Shown one piece after another: positions 6,776 through 17,500 of a stretch of 42,241 nt of DNA (positions are counted from its first letter, which is position 1; every line of letters starts with the position of its first letter). Under the pieces are notes generated by a model. It had not been told where the DNA came from and ran no database searches. It was given only the letters and a program-made list of their open reading frames with translations. Both the position numbers and the translations under genes were made by a program. The stretch is from positions 1 through 42,241 of the forward strand of contig NZ_QYRT01000032.1 in NCBI RefSeq assembly GCF_004923255.1. The letters are read 5' to 3'. This stretch comes from Subtercola vilae. GTDB taxonomy: Bacteria; Actinomycetota; Actinomycetes; Actinomycetales; Microbacteriaceae.

Positions 6776-9090
6776 GACTGCTTCTTTCCGTTCGACTGTG
6801 CGGCCCGGCGCCTGGCCCGGAACGACCGCAGCGACAACCGTGCTTTTAGCCGACGCCAGCGACTCTGCGACCCCGTCATGCCTTCGACGATAGCGTCAAC
6901 TTCGTTCCAGAAGGTCGAGACGTCGGCGGCCGAGGGCTCGCCCGGCCCGAACACTCCGTTGTCGGCGCGCTGGGCGACATCGATCACCGAGACGATCGGA
7001 TACGTGTCGGCGAGGGCCACGGCGCCCTCCCGCCGGGTGATGCCAGGCGGCAGGAGCGTGCCGAGGTCGCTTGCGCGGTCGACGATCTCGTCCCACCCGC
7101 CGCTCAGCCGATCGGCGGCCCGTGCGGCCGTCTCGCGCCGCCGCCGGCGCCGCAGCTTCAGCGCCCCGATGACGACGAGCGGGGCGATCAGGATGAGCAG
7201 CAGCAGCAGTCCACCGCCCGCGGCGAAGTACACGTAGGTCGGGATGCCGGCCGCGTCGGGCTGTTGGTCTTGGTCGGAGTTGTCGGTGCGGACATCCGGC
7301 GGCAACTGGGCGGGCTCCTGCGGCGGGGGCGGCGGCTGCAGCACCTGCGCCTTGGGGTCTGATTTGGGCTTGGGTGCTTCAGCGGTGGGCACCTGGTCTT
7401 TGGGCGGGGTGGGGTCGAACGCGACCCAGCCGCTCGAGGCGAAGTCGACCTCCACCCAGGCGTGCAGGTTGTCGCCCGTGAGGTTCTGGGTGGCGGATGC
7501 CCCGGCATAGGTGTCGGGGTAGAACCCCATCACCACGCGGGCAGGCAGCCCGAGCTCACGCACCATCAGGGCCATGGCCACCGAGTACTGTTCGTCGTCG
7601 CCGACCATCTGCGCGGCGGCGAGCAGTGCGGCGATGCGCTCTTCGCCGTGGCCGGCGCGGGAAGTCGCTTCGCCTTCGAGGCCGTGGCTGAAGAAACCGC
7701 CCTGGCTGAGGCTGGTGGCGATGTTGCGCACCTCGGTGAGTGGGTCGCCGGCGTCGCCGGCGTACTTCGTGGCGAGGGTGCCGATGTCGTCGGGAACACC
7801 GGTGACCTTCGGCATCGTCAGTTTCGTGGTCTGCTCGCTCTTCAGCTGGTCGTCGCTTGGTACAACGGGGATGGCGACGTCGGCCGTGTAGGTGTCGCCT
7901 TTCTGCAGGGAGTCGGTGGTGAGGGCGACGCCGGTGGCGGCGTTGTAGTGCAACGTGGTGGTGAGGGCTGCGGCACGGGGGCCGGTGAACTGCAGGGATT
8001 CGAGGGAGCCGGCGTCGGGCATCCAGACACCGGAGAGATCGCCGATGGTCACGTTCAGTGTGGCGTGGGTGGCGGTACCGGCGGCGGTTCCCGGAACCTC
8101 GCCGCTGATGCGTTGGAACGTGCCAGAGGCGGCCGAACCGTCGCCCGCCACGCTGTAGACGATGCCATCGTACGCGTCGAGGGTGGCGAGGCGGATGCGG
8201 GCGTTGTCGGGCAGGCCCTCGACCGAGAAGAGCACGTTCGACTTGTCGTCGCGCACGTATTTGCGAAACGACACGAGAGGGCTGGCGTAGTTCTTGACGT
8301 CGAGGGGTGGGTCGATCTGGTCGCGGAGAGCGTCGCGGGAGGCAGGGGCGCCGATGGCTCCGCCGGCGACGGCGCCGAAGGCGAGGGCGACCACCAGGAG
8401 GCCGGCGCCGCTGGCGAGGCGCACGATGCGAACGCTGCGGGCCGGCCCCGCGCCCGCCTGGTTCTCGGCCGCACGCAGTTCAGCACGGCGCCACGCCCAC
8501 CAGACCAGCGCGACACCCGCGAACACCAGGCCCTGGATGACCGGGGCCGCCGCATCCCGCGTGCCGAACACGATCGCGGTGACGAACAGCGCGGCAGCCG
8601 GAACGAGGGCCCAGGCTGCCCGGCGAACCAGTCGCAGCGCGAAACTGCCCGCCAGAACCGTGGCCACGAGCGTGGTGAGAAAGGGCACGATGAGCACCGC
8701 GGGAAAACCGCCCACCGGTATCTGCAGGGTGAGCACGTCTTTCCACGAGAACACGATGCCGAGCGCGAGCTGGCGAACGGTGTCGACGGTGGGAACGATG
8801 CCGCCGAGGGTCGACGCGGGCACGGCGAAGGCTCCGCCGAACAGCAGGTAGGCCAGCAGGGTGGCGGCGAGCAGCACGAAGAGGTTGAGGGCGAACCGGG
8901 CGCCGAGCACGGCGATGACCAGGCCGAGAACGAGGCCGCCGGCCGCGGCGACGAGGTAGCCGGTGCCGCCGAACGCGGGGCCGAAGCCCACGATGCCGGC
9001 CGCGAGGAGGGCCACCATGGCGGCGAGGTCGAGGGCCCAGCGCCAGGCCGGGCGGGTGGCCGTGGCGGGGGCGGCAGCGCGGTTCGCCAT
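6772..9090 (-). CDS. Membrane transglutaminase-fold protein lacking the catalytic Cys (TgpA-like)
   Basis: 772 residues. The first ~210 residues contain about six hydrophobic helices, followed by an outer region, a transglutaminase-like core (about 470-565), a Pro-rich stretch, one more membrane helix (about 615-640) and a basic cytosolic tail. This is the layout of TgpA/DUF3488-transglutaminase proteins. In the core, His543 (HAWVEV) and Asp559 (FDPTP) of the triad are present, but the Cys position in the usual GxCxxyA motif reads GDDEQYS, that is Asp499. It is therefore probably not a thiol transpeptidase or protease and may act as a binding module. ATG at 9090 shares one base with the DUF58 stop. 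The pairing with DUF58 and MoxR is a widespread bacterial gene set. Confidence 0.88.
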   Translation of the reverse strand: MANRAAAPATATRPAWRWALDLAAMVALLAAGIVGFGPAFGGTGYLVAAAGGLVLGLVIAVLGARFALNLFVLLAATLLAYLLFGGAFAVPASTLGGIVPTVDTVRQLALGIVFSWKDVLTLQIPVGGFPAVLIVPFLTTLVATVLAGSFALRLVRRAAWALVPAAALFVTAIVFGTRDAAAPVIQGLVFAGVALVWWAWRRAELRAAENQAGAGPARSVRIVRLASGAGLLVVALAFGAVAGGAIGAPASRDALRDQIDPPLDVKNYASPLVSFRKYVRDDKSNVLFSVEGLPDNARIRLATLDAYDGIVYSVAGDGSAASGTFQRISGEVPGTAAGTATHATLNVTIGDLSGVWMPDAGSLESLQFTGPRAAALTTTLHYNAATGVALTTDSLQKGDTYTADVAIPVVPSDDQLKSEQTTKLTMPKVTGVPDDIGTLATKYAGDAGDPLTEVRNIATSLSQGGFFSHGLEGEATSRAGHGEERIAALLAAAQMVGDDEQYSVAMALMVRELGLPARVVMGFYPDTYAGASATQNLTGDNLHAWVEVDFASSGWVAFDPTPPKDQVPTAEAPKPKSDPKAQVLQPPPPPQEPAQLPPDVRTDNSDQDQQPDAAGIPTYVYFAAGGGLLLLLILIAPLVVIGALKLRRRRRRETAARAADRLSGGWDEIVDRASDLGTLLPPGITRREGAVALADTYPIVSVIDVAQRADNGVFGPGEPSAADVSTFWNEVDAIVEGMTGSQSRWRRLKARLSLRSFRARRRAAQSNGKKQS

Positions 9091-10496
9091 CAGCTGTTCA
9101 CCCGCCGAAGCGCCGCCGGCAGCTCGTCGAGCGCGCCGATGGTGAGCAGCGTGAGGTCGCCGATCATGCGCCGCGACACCGCAGCGCCCGGCCGGCAGCT
9201 CACCGCGATGATGCGCACGCCGAGCGGAATGTACACGGTGGCCGCCTGCAGCTGCGTGGCGGTGACCTGCGCTCCGAACATCAGCACCGCGACCGACGCG
9301 TCGGGTACCTGCTGGCCGGCGACCTTCGCGAGGTGCACGATGGTGTCGCGGCGTTCGGTCTGCTCGAGGCTCGACAGGTCATCCAGAAGCCGGCGACCTG
9401 TTTCGGAGTGCAGAGTGCTGCCCTGAACCATGACCGTGACGTCGCGCTCTTCTTTCAGCGCCTGCAGCCCGAGTGAGCCGCACGACGAGATGGCGAGCTC
9501 GAACTCATCGGCGGTGGCGTAGTCGGCGGCATTGGTCGAGAGGGCGAGTGCGAGGTGCGAGCGACGGGTCTCTTCGAACTGCTTCACCATGAGAACGCCG
9601 GTGCGGGCCGAGGTCTTCCAGTGGATGTTTCGGCGGTCATCGCCCGGCACGTACTCCCGCAGGGCGTGAAACGAGACGTCGTCGCTCGAGAGCACCCGGC
9701 TGGTCTGGCCTTCGAGGTCGCGAATGAAGCCAGCCGAGGTGCCATCGATGCGCACGGTTTGCGGATGCACGAACAACAGTTCTGGCTCGGTCCAGCGAAT
9801 CTCCCGCCGCAGCAGCCCCAGGGGGTCGCCGCGAACCGATCGCACCGGGCCCACGGTGATGACGGCCCGCTTCGCCGTAGGAATGCCGAACAGATCGTCG
9901 TGTTCAGCGCCCGGCACGAGCCGCGGCACCTGGAACGACGCGAACCCGCCGCCCACCGGCAGCTCGACGCGCGACGGCAGCAGCGCCCGCGTCGAAGCAT
10001 TGCCCACCACAATGCTGCCCACCGCCCGCGTGCCCACAACCACACGGTTCGCGGCGAGGTTGAGCGTCACTGAGTACGCCGACCGGCCCACGATGAAGAT
10101 CACCGACAGCACCAGAGCGGCCAGCAGGGCCACGCCCAGCACGGTCAGCTCGAGCCAGCCGAACGCGCGGCCCACCACGAGGGCGACGATCGCAGCACCC
10201 AGTACGGCCCAGCCGAACCCCGACACGACACCGAGCACGCCGCCGACGACGGGTGAGGCGTGCTGCCAGGCTCCGGATGCCCCGGCCCGCACCCTCGGCA
10301 CGGCCACCTTCACCACGGTGAGCCTGCCCACGGCCGCGCCACCGGAGCGTGCCCGTACCGCCAACGCCCCGCGCGCGGCGGCGAACCGTGCGGCGCCCGA
10401 CGCCGCCGCCCCGGTGCGGGCCGTATTCGTGCGCGCCGAAGCTCGATGTGAGCGGGCCGGCGTGGCTCGGTTCCGAGGGGGTCGCGTGTCGGTCAT
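9090..10496 (-). CDS. DUF58 domain membrane protein
   Basis: 468 residues. The N-terminal ~85 residues are Arg/Ala-rich and disordered; two hydrophobic helices lie at about 85-145; the rest is cytosolic or peripheral. The DUF58 hallmark, FHALREYVPGDDRRNIHWK followed by ARTGVLMVKQFEE, sits near residue 285-310, and the following region resembles a von Willebrand A fold. DUF58 proteins are almost always encoded beside MoxR ATPases and are thought to be their clients or partners in envelope processes. The ATG at 10496 lacks a strong Shine-Dalgarno, so the exact start within the Arg-rich segment is uncertain. The gap to moxR is 55 nt. Confidence 0.9.
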   Translation of the reverse strand: MTDTRPPRNRATPARSHRASARTNTARTGAAASGAARFAAARGALAVRARSGGAAVGRLTVVKVAVPRVRAGASGAWQHASPVVGGVLGVVSGFGWAVLGAAIVALVVGRAFGWLELTVLGVALLAALVLSVIFIVGRSAYSVTLNLAANRVVVGTRAVGSIVVGNASTRALLPSRVELPVGGGFASFQVPRLVPGAEHDDLFGIPTAKRAVITVGPVRSVRGDPLGLLRREIRWTEPELLFVHPQTVRIDGTSAGFIRDLEGQTSRVLSSDDVSFHALREYVPGDDRRNIHWKTSARTGVLMVKQFEETRRSHLALALSTNAADYATADEFELAISSCGSLGLQALKEERDVTVMVQGSTLHSETGRRLLDDLSSLEQTERRDTIVHLAKVAGQQVPDASVAVLMFGAQVTATQLQAATVYIPLGVRIIAVSCRPGAAVSRRMIGDLTLLTIGALDELPAALRRVNS

Positions 10497-10551
10497 GAGG
10501 GGCGTCTCGGGTCAGGTTCGGGTGGTCACGATGGGCAGCGGAGCGCGGGTC

Positions 10552-11529
10552 TCAGACGGCGACCGACTGGCGGGCCTGCGGCGCGGCAACATCGGCGAGC
10601 ACGCGGGCGAGCACCTGCTCGGCGGTGGTTCCCGAGAACTCGGCCTCCGGGTCGAGCACGAAGCGGTGCACCCACACGGGAGCCGCCAGCTCTTTGATGT
10701 CGTCGGGCAGCACGAAGTTTCGTCCCTGGGCAGCCGCCCAGACTTTGGCCGCGCGAATGAGGGCCATGGCACCGCGAACGGAGACGCCGACGCGGCTTTC
10801 GGGGGCATCCCGTGTCGCTTCGGCGAGCTGAGCGGTGTACCTCAGCACGGCGCTGTCGACGTGCACGGTGGCGGCGAGGTCGGCCATGTCGGCCACGGCG
10901 GCGGTGGTGATGACGGGGCTGAGCTTCGCCGACGAGTCGCGAATCGAAGCACCCGCCAGAATCAGTTCGGCCGAGGCGAGGTCGGGGTACCCGATGGAGG
11001 TTTTGATCAGAAAGCGGTCGAGCTGGGCCTCGGGCAACCGGTAGGTGCCGGCCTGCTCGATGGGGTTCTGGGTGGCGATGACCAGGAACGGCCGGCCGAC
11101 GTCGTGCGTGACGCCGTCGACGGTGATCTTCGACTCCTCCATGACCTCGAGCAGCGCCGACTGGGTCTTCGGCGACGCGCGGTTGATCTCGTCGGCGAGC
11201 ACGATCGAGGCGAACACCGGGCCCTTGTGAAACTCGAACAGGTGCGAGTTCTGGTCGTAGATGGTGACACCGGTCACGTCGGAGGGCAGCAGGTCGGGGG
11301 TGAACTGGATGCGCTGGTGCGAACCCTGCACGGTGGCCGCGATGGCGCGGGCAAGCGACGTCTTGCCGGTTCCCGGCGCGTCTTCGAGCAGCACGTGGCC
11401 TTCGGCGATCATGGCCATGATCGTGAGACGAATCACGTGCGGCTTGCCCAGCACGGCCTGGCCGACGTTCTGCACGAGACGGTCGAAGGTGCCGGCGAAC
11501 CAGGTCGCCTGCTCGGGGGTCATTGTCAC
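10552..11529 (-). CDS. MoxR-family AAA+ ATPase
   Basis: 325 residues. Walker A is APGTGKTS (Lys56), Walker B is IVLADEIN (Asp113, Glu114), sensor 1 is ATQNP (Asn155), and the MoxR signature INRASPKTQSALLEVMEE is present. It should be an active cytosolic chaperone-like ATPase that remodels or activates partner proteins, typically the adjacent DUF58 and VWA-type proteins; no VWA gene is visible here. GTG at 11529 is chosen because AGAAGAG lies 7 nt before it; an ATG two codons later is the alternative. The operon context suggests it helps assemble or release the giant surface protein encoded 52 nt upstream. That role is inference. Confidence 0.95.
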   Translation of the reverse strand: MTMTPEQATWFAGTFDRLVQNVGQAVLGKPHVIRLTIMAMIAEGHVLLEDAPGTGKTSLARAIAATVQGSHQRIQFTPDLLPSDVTGVTIYDQNSHLFEFHKGPVFASIVLADEINRASPKTQSALLEVMEESKITVDGVTHDVGRPFLVIATQNPIEQAGTYRLPEAQLDRFLIKTSIGYPDLASAELILAGASIRDSSAKLSPVITTAAVADMADLAATVHVDSAVLRYTAQLAEATRDAPESRVGVSVRGAMALIRAAKVWAAAQGRNFVLPDDIKELAAPVWVHRFVLDPEAEFSGTTAEQVLARVLADVAAPQARQSVAV

Positions 11530-11581
11530 AGGGCTGCTCTTCTCTCGGTCAGATGTGGGGGTTCTGGATGCACGTGCCGGG

Positions 11582-14500
11582 TCATCGCGACACCGTCGGT
11601 GTCACGCCGCCACAGTTGATGTAATTCGCCTGAACTTCAAGCTCGTAGCCGGTGCCCTGGCGGTCGTCGGTGTACCAGCCGGGTGTCCTGGTTCCGTCGG
11701 GCGCCGACACCGAGGTGGTCTTGATGCCATCGGAGCGTGAGTTCCAGGTACAGGTCACTGAGCTGCCGTCGAAGTTGTGCACGGTGATCTTGATGTACGT
11801 GCAGTTGACGATTCCCTTGACGTTGCAGGCGCCGCCGGGAGAGATGGTGGCAGTAGGCGTGGGTTTGCTCTCAGACGTCGCCGATGATGAGCTCTCTCCA
11901 CTCACGGCACCGGTGACGTCGACCGTGCGGGCGGTGATGCTGTGAGTGTCGCTGTAGCCGGCTGGAATGGTACGGCTGCCACCGGCTGTGCCCACGTTCT
12001 CCCAGCCGCCCGAGTCGATCTTGATCTCGATGTGGTAGTCGCGGCCGTTGCGGGCGACCGACGACCAGTTGACGGTGACGCTCTGGTTGCCAGGTGAGGC
12101 GCTGGTGCTGGGCTTGTTCGGGGCGCCGTAGGGCGAGACCGAGTTCGAGGCAGTGCTCGCGGCACCGTTGTAGGTCTCGCCGTCGAGCTGGGTGACGGCC
12201 CGAACGCGCACGGTGTAGTCATTGTTGTTCGAGACGCCGCTCGTGATGACCTTGTTGCCGGGCATGCTGTTCCAGCCACCGTTGTTGAGGCTGTACTGGT
12301 AGGCGAGCTCGCTGGCTTTCGCGCCGTTGCCGGCGGCGGGCGAGTACGACACCGTGAGCTGGTTGTCGCCGGCGGTGGCGCTCACGTTGCCGGGTGCACC
12401 GGGGGCCACGAAGGCGCGGCGGGGCGCCGAGGGGCCGGAGGGGTTGCCGGTGCCGGCCTTGTTGGCCGCGGTGACGATGAAGGTGTAGTCGCTCTCTGAG
12501 GTGGCGACTTCGATGGCCTGCGACGTAGCGGTGCCCTCGGGGAGGGTGTTGACCACGGATCCTCCGAGCAGAACCTGCAGCGTGTACGCCGAGACCGCGT
12601 CACCGTTGTTGGCCGGGGCAACCCAGTTCACCTGCAACTGGGCCTTGTCTCCCACGGGCTCGAGACGGGTCGTGGTGGGTGCGGCCGGGGCATCCGGTTT
12701 GCCCGCCGGAATGACGGTGGCCGAGTACGGGCTGAAATCGCTCGGGTCGGGGGCACGGTTCACGGCTTGAATGCGCACCTGGTAGGCCACGCCGTTCTCG
12801 AGACCGTTCCACACCGTGCTGTTGCCGGTGACGCCGGTCTTCTGCAGGGTTCCCGCAGCGGGGGCTGGCGAGATCTCGAGGTTGTACGAGGTGACGGGTG
12901 AGCCCGTGGTGGGCGGGGTGACCCAGTTCACGGTGACGCTCTTGTCGCCGAACACGAGGGTGGGTGCGGCGGGGGCGCTCGGGCGGGCATCCGGTCGGGC
13001 GATGCCGGAGGAGGGCGAAGCGTCTGAGGTGCCGACGGCGTTCGTGGCGGTGACGCTGAACGTGTATTCGACGTTGTTCGTGAGGCCGTCGAGCGTGCAG
13101 GTTGTCGACTGGCACTGCTTGCTGTAGCCCTGCGGGCTCTTCACGGTGTAGCCGGTGATCGAGGAGCCGTTGTCACTCGGCGAAACCCACGAGAGCACGA
13201 CGGTCTTGTCTTGAATCGAGGTGACGCTCGGAGTCGTGGGGGTGTCGGGGCGACCCTGAACGGTGAGGCGAATGCGGCCGTCGGCGACCCGCAGCGGGTC
13301 GTTCGTGGCGTCGGTGATGCGGTAGCGCACCACCATCGTGCCGACGAAGTCGCTCGCGGGCGTCACGTCGACTTGGCTGCCGTTCACGCTGGCGGTGCCG
13401 TTGCCCGTCTCGACGACGGCATCGAGAATCTTCAGCGGAGTCTCGGGGTAGGGGTTGTAGTCGTTGTCGAGCACGCTCACCGAGCGGGTCTTGCCCTGGT
13501 CGGCCTGCGGGATGGTGTCGTCGACCGCCGACGGCATCGGCCGGATGGAGGTGAGTACGTTGACCGTGATCGCGCCGGTGCCGGGCGCACTCTGGCCGTC
13601 GGTCACCTGAATCTGAAAGGTGCTCTGCCCCTTGGCCGCGGAGCCGGAAGCCGACACGCTGAGTGTCTGGCCGTCGATCGAGGCGGTGATGCCGGGGTTC
13701 GGCGAGCCCACGACCGAGTAGCTGAGCTTCTCGAGGTCGCCCTGGTCGGGGTCGCGGGAGAGCGTGCGGAGGTTCAGCTTGTCGGCATCTCCGCCCGGCG
13801 CGACGTTGACACTGCCGCCGAGGAACGTGGGCGAGATGTTCGTGGTCGAGACAACGGTGATGGGAATGACCAGCACGGCCTTCTTGCCGAGCGGGTCGTC
13901 GGGCCCGGTGCCGTCGGTGACCTCGAAGCTCAGCGCATCGGGCCCGTAGTAGCCGGCCTGCGAGGTGTAGGTGAGAGTGGTCTCGTCGGTGACGAGCGAT
14001 GAGCCGTTGCCGTGCGCCACACTCACCTTGCCGGCCTCGGTGATACGTGCGGTCTTGCCGCTGTTCACGAGCACGTACTGCGACAGTGGCACGCTGATGG
14101 TCTCGCCGCTGTTGACCGTGATCGGCTTGACGCCGGGCTTCAGGGTGGGGTGCAGGTCGGCCAGCCCCGGTACGAAGATGAATGCCGAGGCTTTCAGACC
14201 GTCGGGGTCGGTGACCGTGTAGGTCACGATCTGGGCGTCACCGGTGAGGGTGACCGTCACTTGGTTGTCGGCCGTGATGCTGGCGTTGGGGTTGTCTGAA
14301 CTCACGGTGAGGTCGTCGACCGTGCCGTCAGGGTCGTCGTCGTTCTCCCGCACGGGAACCGTGGTTGTCGCCTTGCCGATGACGTCGGCCGCTACCACCA
14401 CGTCGTCGCGGGCGATGGGCGCCACGAGCACCGCGTTCGGGTCGACGGTGACCAGCAGCGGCCCCACGGCGGTGGCGCCGTACTGGTCGACGACGGTGTA

Positions 14501-17500
14501 CTGCACGGTGTACTGGCCGGGGGTCTGCGGGGCCGTCACTTCGACGCGCCCGCGCTTGACCACGGCCGTCACTCCGTCGGGCACCTGCAGGCCGTTGTCG
14601 CGGAGCAGAATCGGGTCACCGTCGGGGTCGGAGTCGTTTGCGAGAACATCCACCGCCACTGTTCGCCCCGGGCGCACGCTCACGGCGTCGGGCACGGCGT
14701 ACGGGCTCTGGTTGGCGCTCGCCGAGGGCACGATACCCACCTGTACGGTGGCGGTCGCTTCGGCGCCGAGTCGGTCGCGCACCACATAGGTGAAGGTGTC
14801 GGTGCCGGTCGACGTGGGGTACGCCTCATACTCGAGCCATGATTCGCCCACGCTCGTGATGCGACCCTTCGCGGGCGCGGTGCCCTGCCCGATGAGCGAC
14901 ACCGAGTCGCCGTCGGGGTCGATTCCGTCGAGCGGAATCGGGATGCGCACGGTGGTGCCCTGCAGTGCGCGCACGGTGACGTCGCGCGGCCGGGGCGGGG
15001 AGTTGGCGCCGGCGTCGTTGCCGATGATCTGAATGGTCACATACCCGGCAGCGCGCTGGCCCTGGCTGTCGACCACCTCGTAGGTCGTGTAGACGGTCTT
15101 CGCCACCGGGCCGGCCTTGAACCGCAGGGTGTCTTGCGCCACGAACATGTCGCCGTCGGCTGGTGCGATGAGCGGCTGCACGAGCGTGGGCGAGAGCGAG
15201 ATGGTGTCGCCGTTCGGGCTGTAGTCGTTGTCGAGCACGTGGATCGTCGCCACGTCTCCCGCGCGCACCGTCACCGTGTCGTTGACCGCGACCGGCGGCA
15301 GCAGTTTCGCGGGCGCCGGAATCGGTATCACGAACACCTCGCCCACCGCCGATTTTGTGCCATTCGTCACCGTGTAGTGAATCGTCGTGGGCGACGTGAT
15401 GCCCGGCGAGTCGGTGATGCGCAGCGTCTCGTGCTCGAGCACCTCGACGGCCACGCCCGAGTCGGCCGGGTTGTCGATCGACTGCACGGCCAGAATGCCG
15501 CCGGCCGGGTCGAAGTCGTTCGCGAGCACATTCACGAGCACGCTGTGGCCCTTGGTGAGCAGGGCGGTGTCTCGCACGGCAATGGGTGGGTCGTCTGCGT
15601 TGACGCTGGCGAGAACATCCACTCGCACCAGGCCCGAAGCCGTCTTGGGGCCGTCGGTGACGAGGTACTGCACGTAGTAGGTGCCCGGGTTCGGGGTGAT
15701 GAAGGTGAAGGTGCCCGTGGTGTAGTCCGGCACCACGGTGGCTCCGGTGACCTCGTTGATCTTCGCGAGACGCAGCTGCGCGCCGCTCGGGCTGAGGTCG
15801 TTGGCGAGCGGCGAGGCGGTGACCTGCTGGTTCGGGCGGGTGATGTAGTGGTCGGCGTTGGTGACGGGGGCGAGGGTTCCGGATGCCCGAACCTCGAAGT
15901 GAATCGTGCCCTCGGTGTCGAGTGTTCCGTCGCTCACAACGACTTTCACGTCTTTGCGGCCCGGGTCAGCGTCGAGCGCTGTGAATGTGATTTGTCCGTC
16001 GGCGCGGAACTGAACCTGGTTCGCGCCGTCGGCGGTGGCCGAGCGCACGAACAGGTCGTCGCCGTCGGGGTCGATCCAGTCGGGCAGCACGTTGTACGAG
16101 ACGGTCGAGTTCTGCTCCACGGGAATGGTGGCGACGCGCTTCTCGACCGGTGCCTCGTTCGTGCCCGGCGCCTTCACCGTGAGCGAGACGGTTGCCGTGG
16201 CCTTCCCGCCCCGCCCGTCGTCGACGCTGTACGAGAAAGTTCCCGTGCCCGTCGCGTCGGCCGGCACGGCGATCTGCAGGGCTGCGCCGCCGAGAATACT
16301 CTGCACTGTGCCGAGCGGGGGTTCGGCGCCGTTCAGGGTGGCCGTGAGCACGTCGCCGTCGGGGTCGGAGTCATTGTCGAGCACGGGCAGCACCGTGGTG
16401 CGGCCCGCCCGAACGCCGAACTTGTCGTCGACGGCAATGGGCGGACTGTTCTGATCGGTGCGGTTCGGCAGAATCTGCTGAAGCTCTTCTTCTGTGGTGT
16501 TGTCTTCTTCGTTGGTCTGGGTCTGGTCGGGTGGGGGCACCACGTCGTCCCAGTTCTCGACCTTCTTCATGTTCTGGTTCACGAGCCATACGGCGCCGCT
16601 CGTGAGGTCGTTGATCACCACGACGTCACGGTTGACCCGAAACACGAGGTCGGCGTTGTCGGGCAGGCCGTCGATGGTGCTCGACACATCGTTGGCGGTG
16701 CCGGCGCAGTCGCGTACATACGTCGAGGCGCCCGCCCAGGCGCCGTAAGCGCAACCGCTGAGAAACACGGGTGGGGCCGGCTTGCCGGGTTTGCCCGACG
16801 AGGTGCTGGTCGCCGTGCTGCCGTCGAGGGGCTGGCTGATCAGCTGGGTGGTGGTGGCGATGAGGGCCGACGAGGAATCCGGGCCGTTCTGCTGAAGGAT
16901 GCCGCCCTTCGAGTCGGCGACGCTCACCTGCTTGCCGCCCGGGAGGTAGAGCACGCCATTGACGCTGTCGAACACCACCGCGCGGGTGCCCACGGTGGCG
17001 AGCGAGAGCTGTGCATCATCCGGAACCGTGCCGAGCGCAGCCGTCACAGGGTCGCCCGCGGTGCCCTGGTCGTCGACCGGGATGCTCACCAGCTGCTTGT
17101 CGGCCAGCGAGAGGCCGTGAATCGTGCCGGTGTCATCGACCGTGGCCGAGGCTCCGGCGCCGAGCTTGTAGAGAGGAGTGTCGGGGTTGGCCGTGAAGTT
17201 CGCGACCGCGGCGGCGGTACTCGAGAACAGCAGCCCGGTCGAGGCATCGAGCACTGAAACGGTGTTGGCGCCCAGCGAGACCTCTGCCTGGGCCGGGATG
17301 GCGACCGGGTTGCCCACCGAGACGGTGGCCGGGTCGACCACACTGAGGGTCGACGACGACGGGTCGACGGCGATGACGGTCTCGCCGTTCTGCAGAATGT
17401 CGAAGGTGCCGCTGGTCATGCGCAGGCCCCCGTCGAGCACCTGCGAGGGGTAGTTGAGGTGGCCGAGCAGCAGGCCGCTGGGCTTGGTGACCCACACGCC

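Noticed and set aside
15134-17257. A 707-residue plus-strand open frame, and other long plus-strand frames at 7462-9426, 9724-11619 and 5786-7237
   Set aside because: They lie opposite well-supported genes, are rich in Arg/Gly/Val/His without domain motifs, and result from the GC-rich third positions of the real minus-strand genes.
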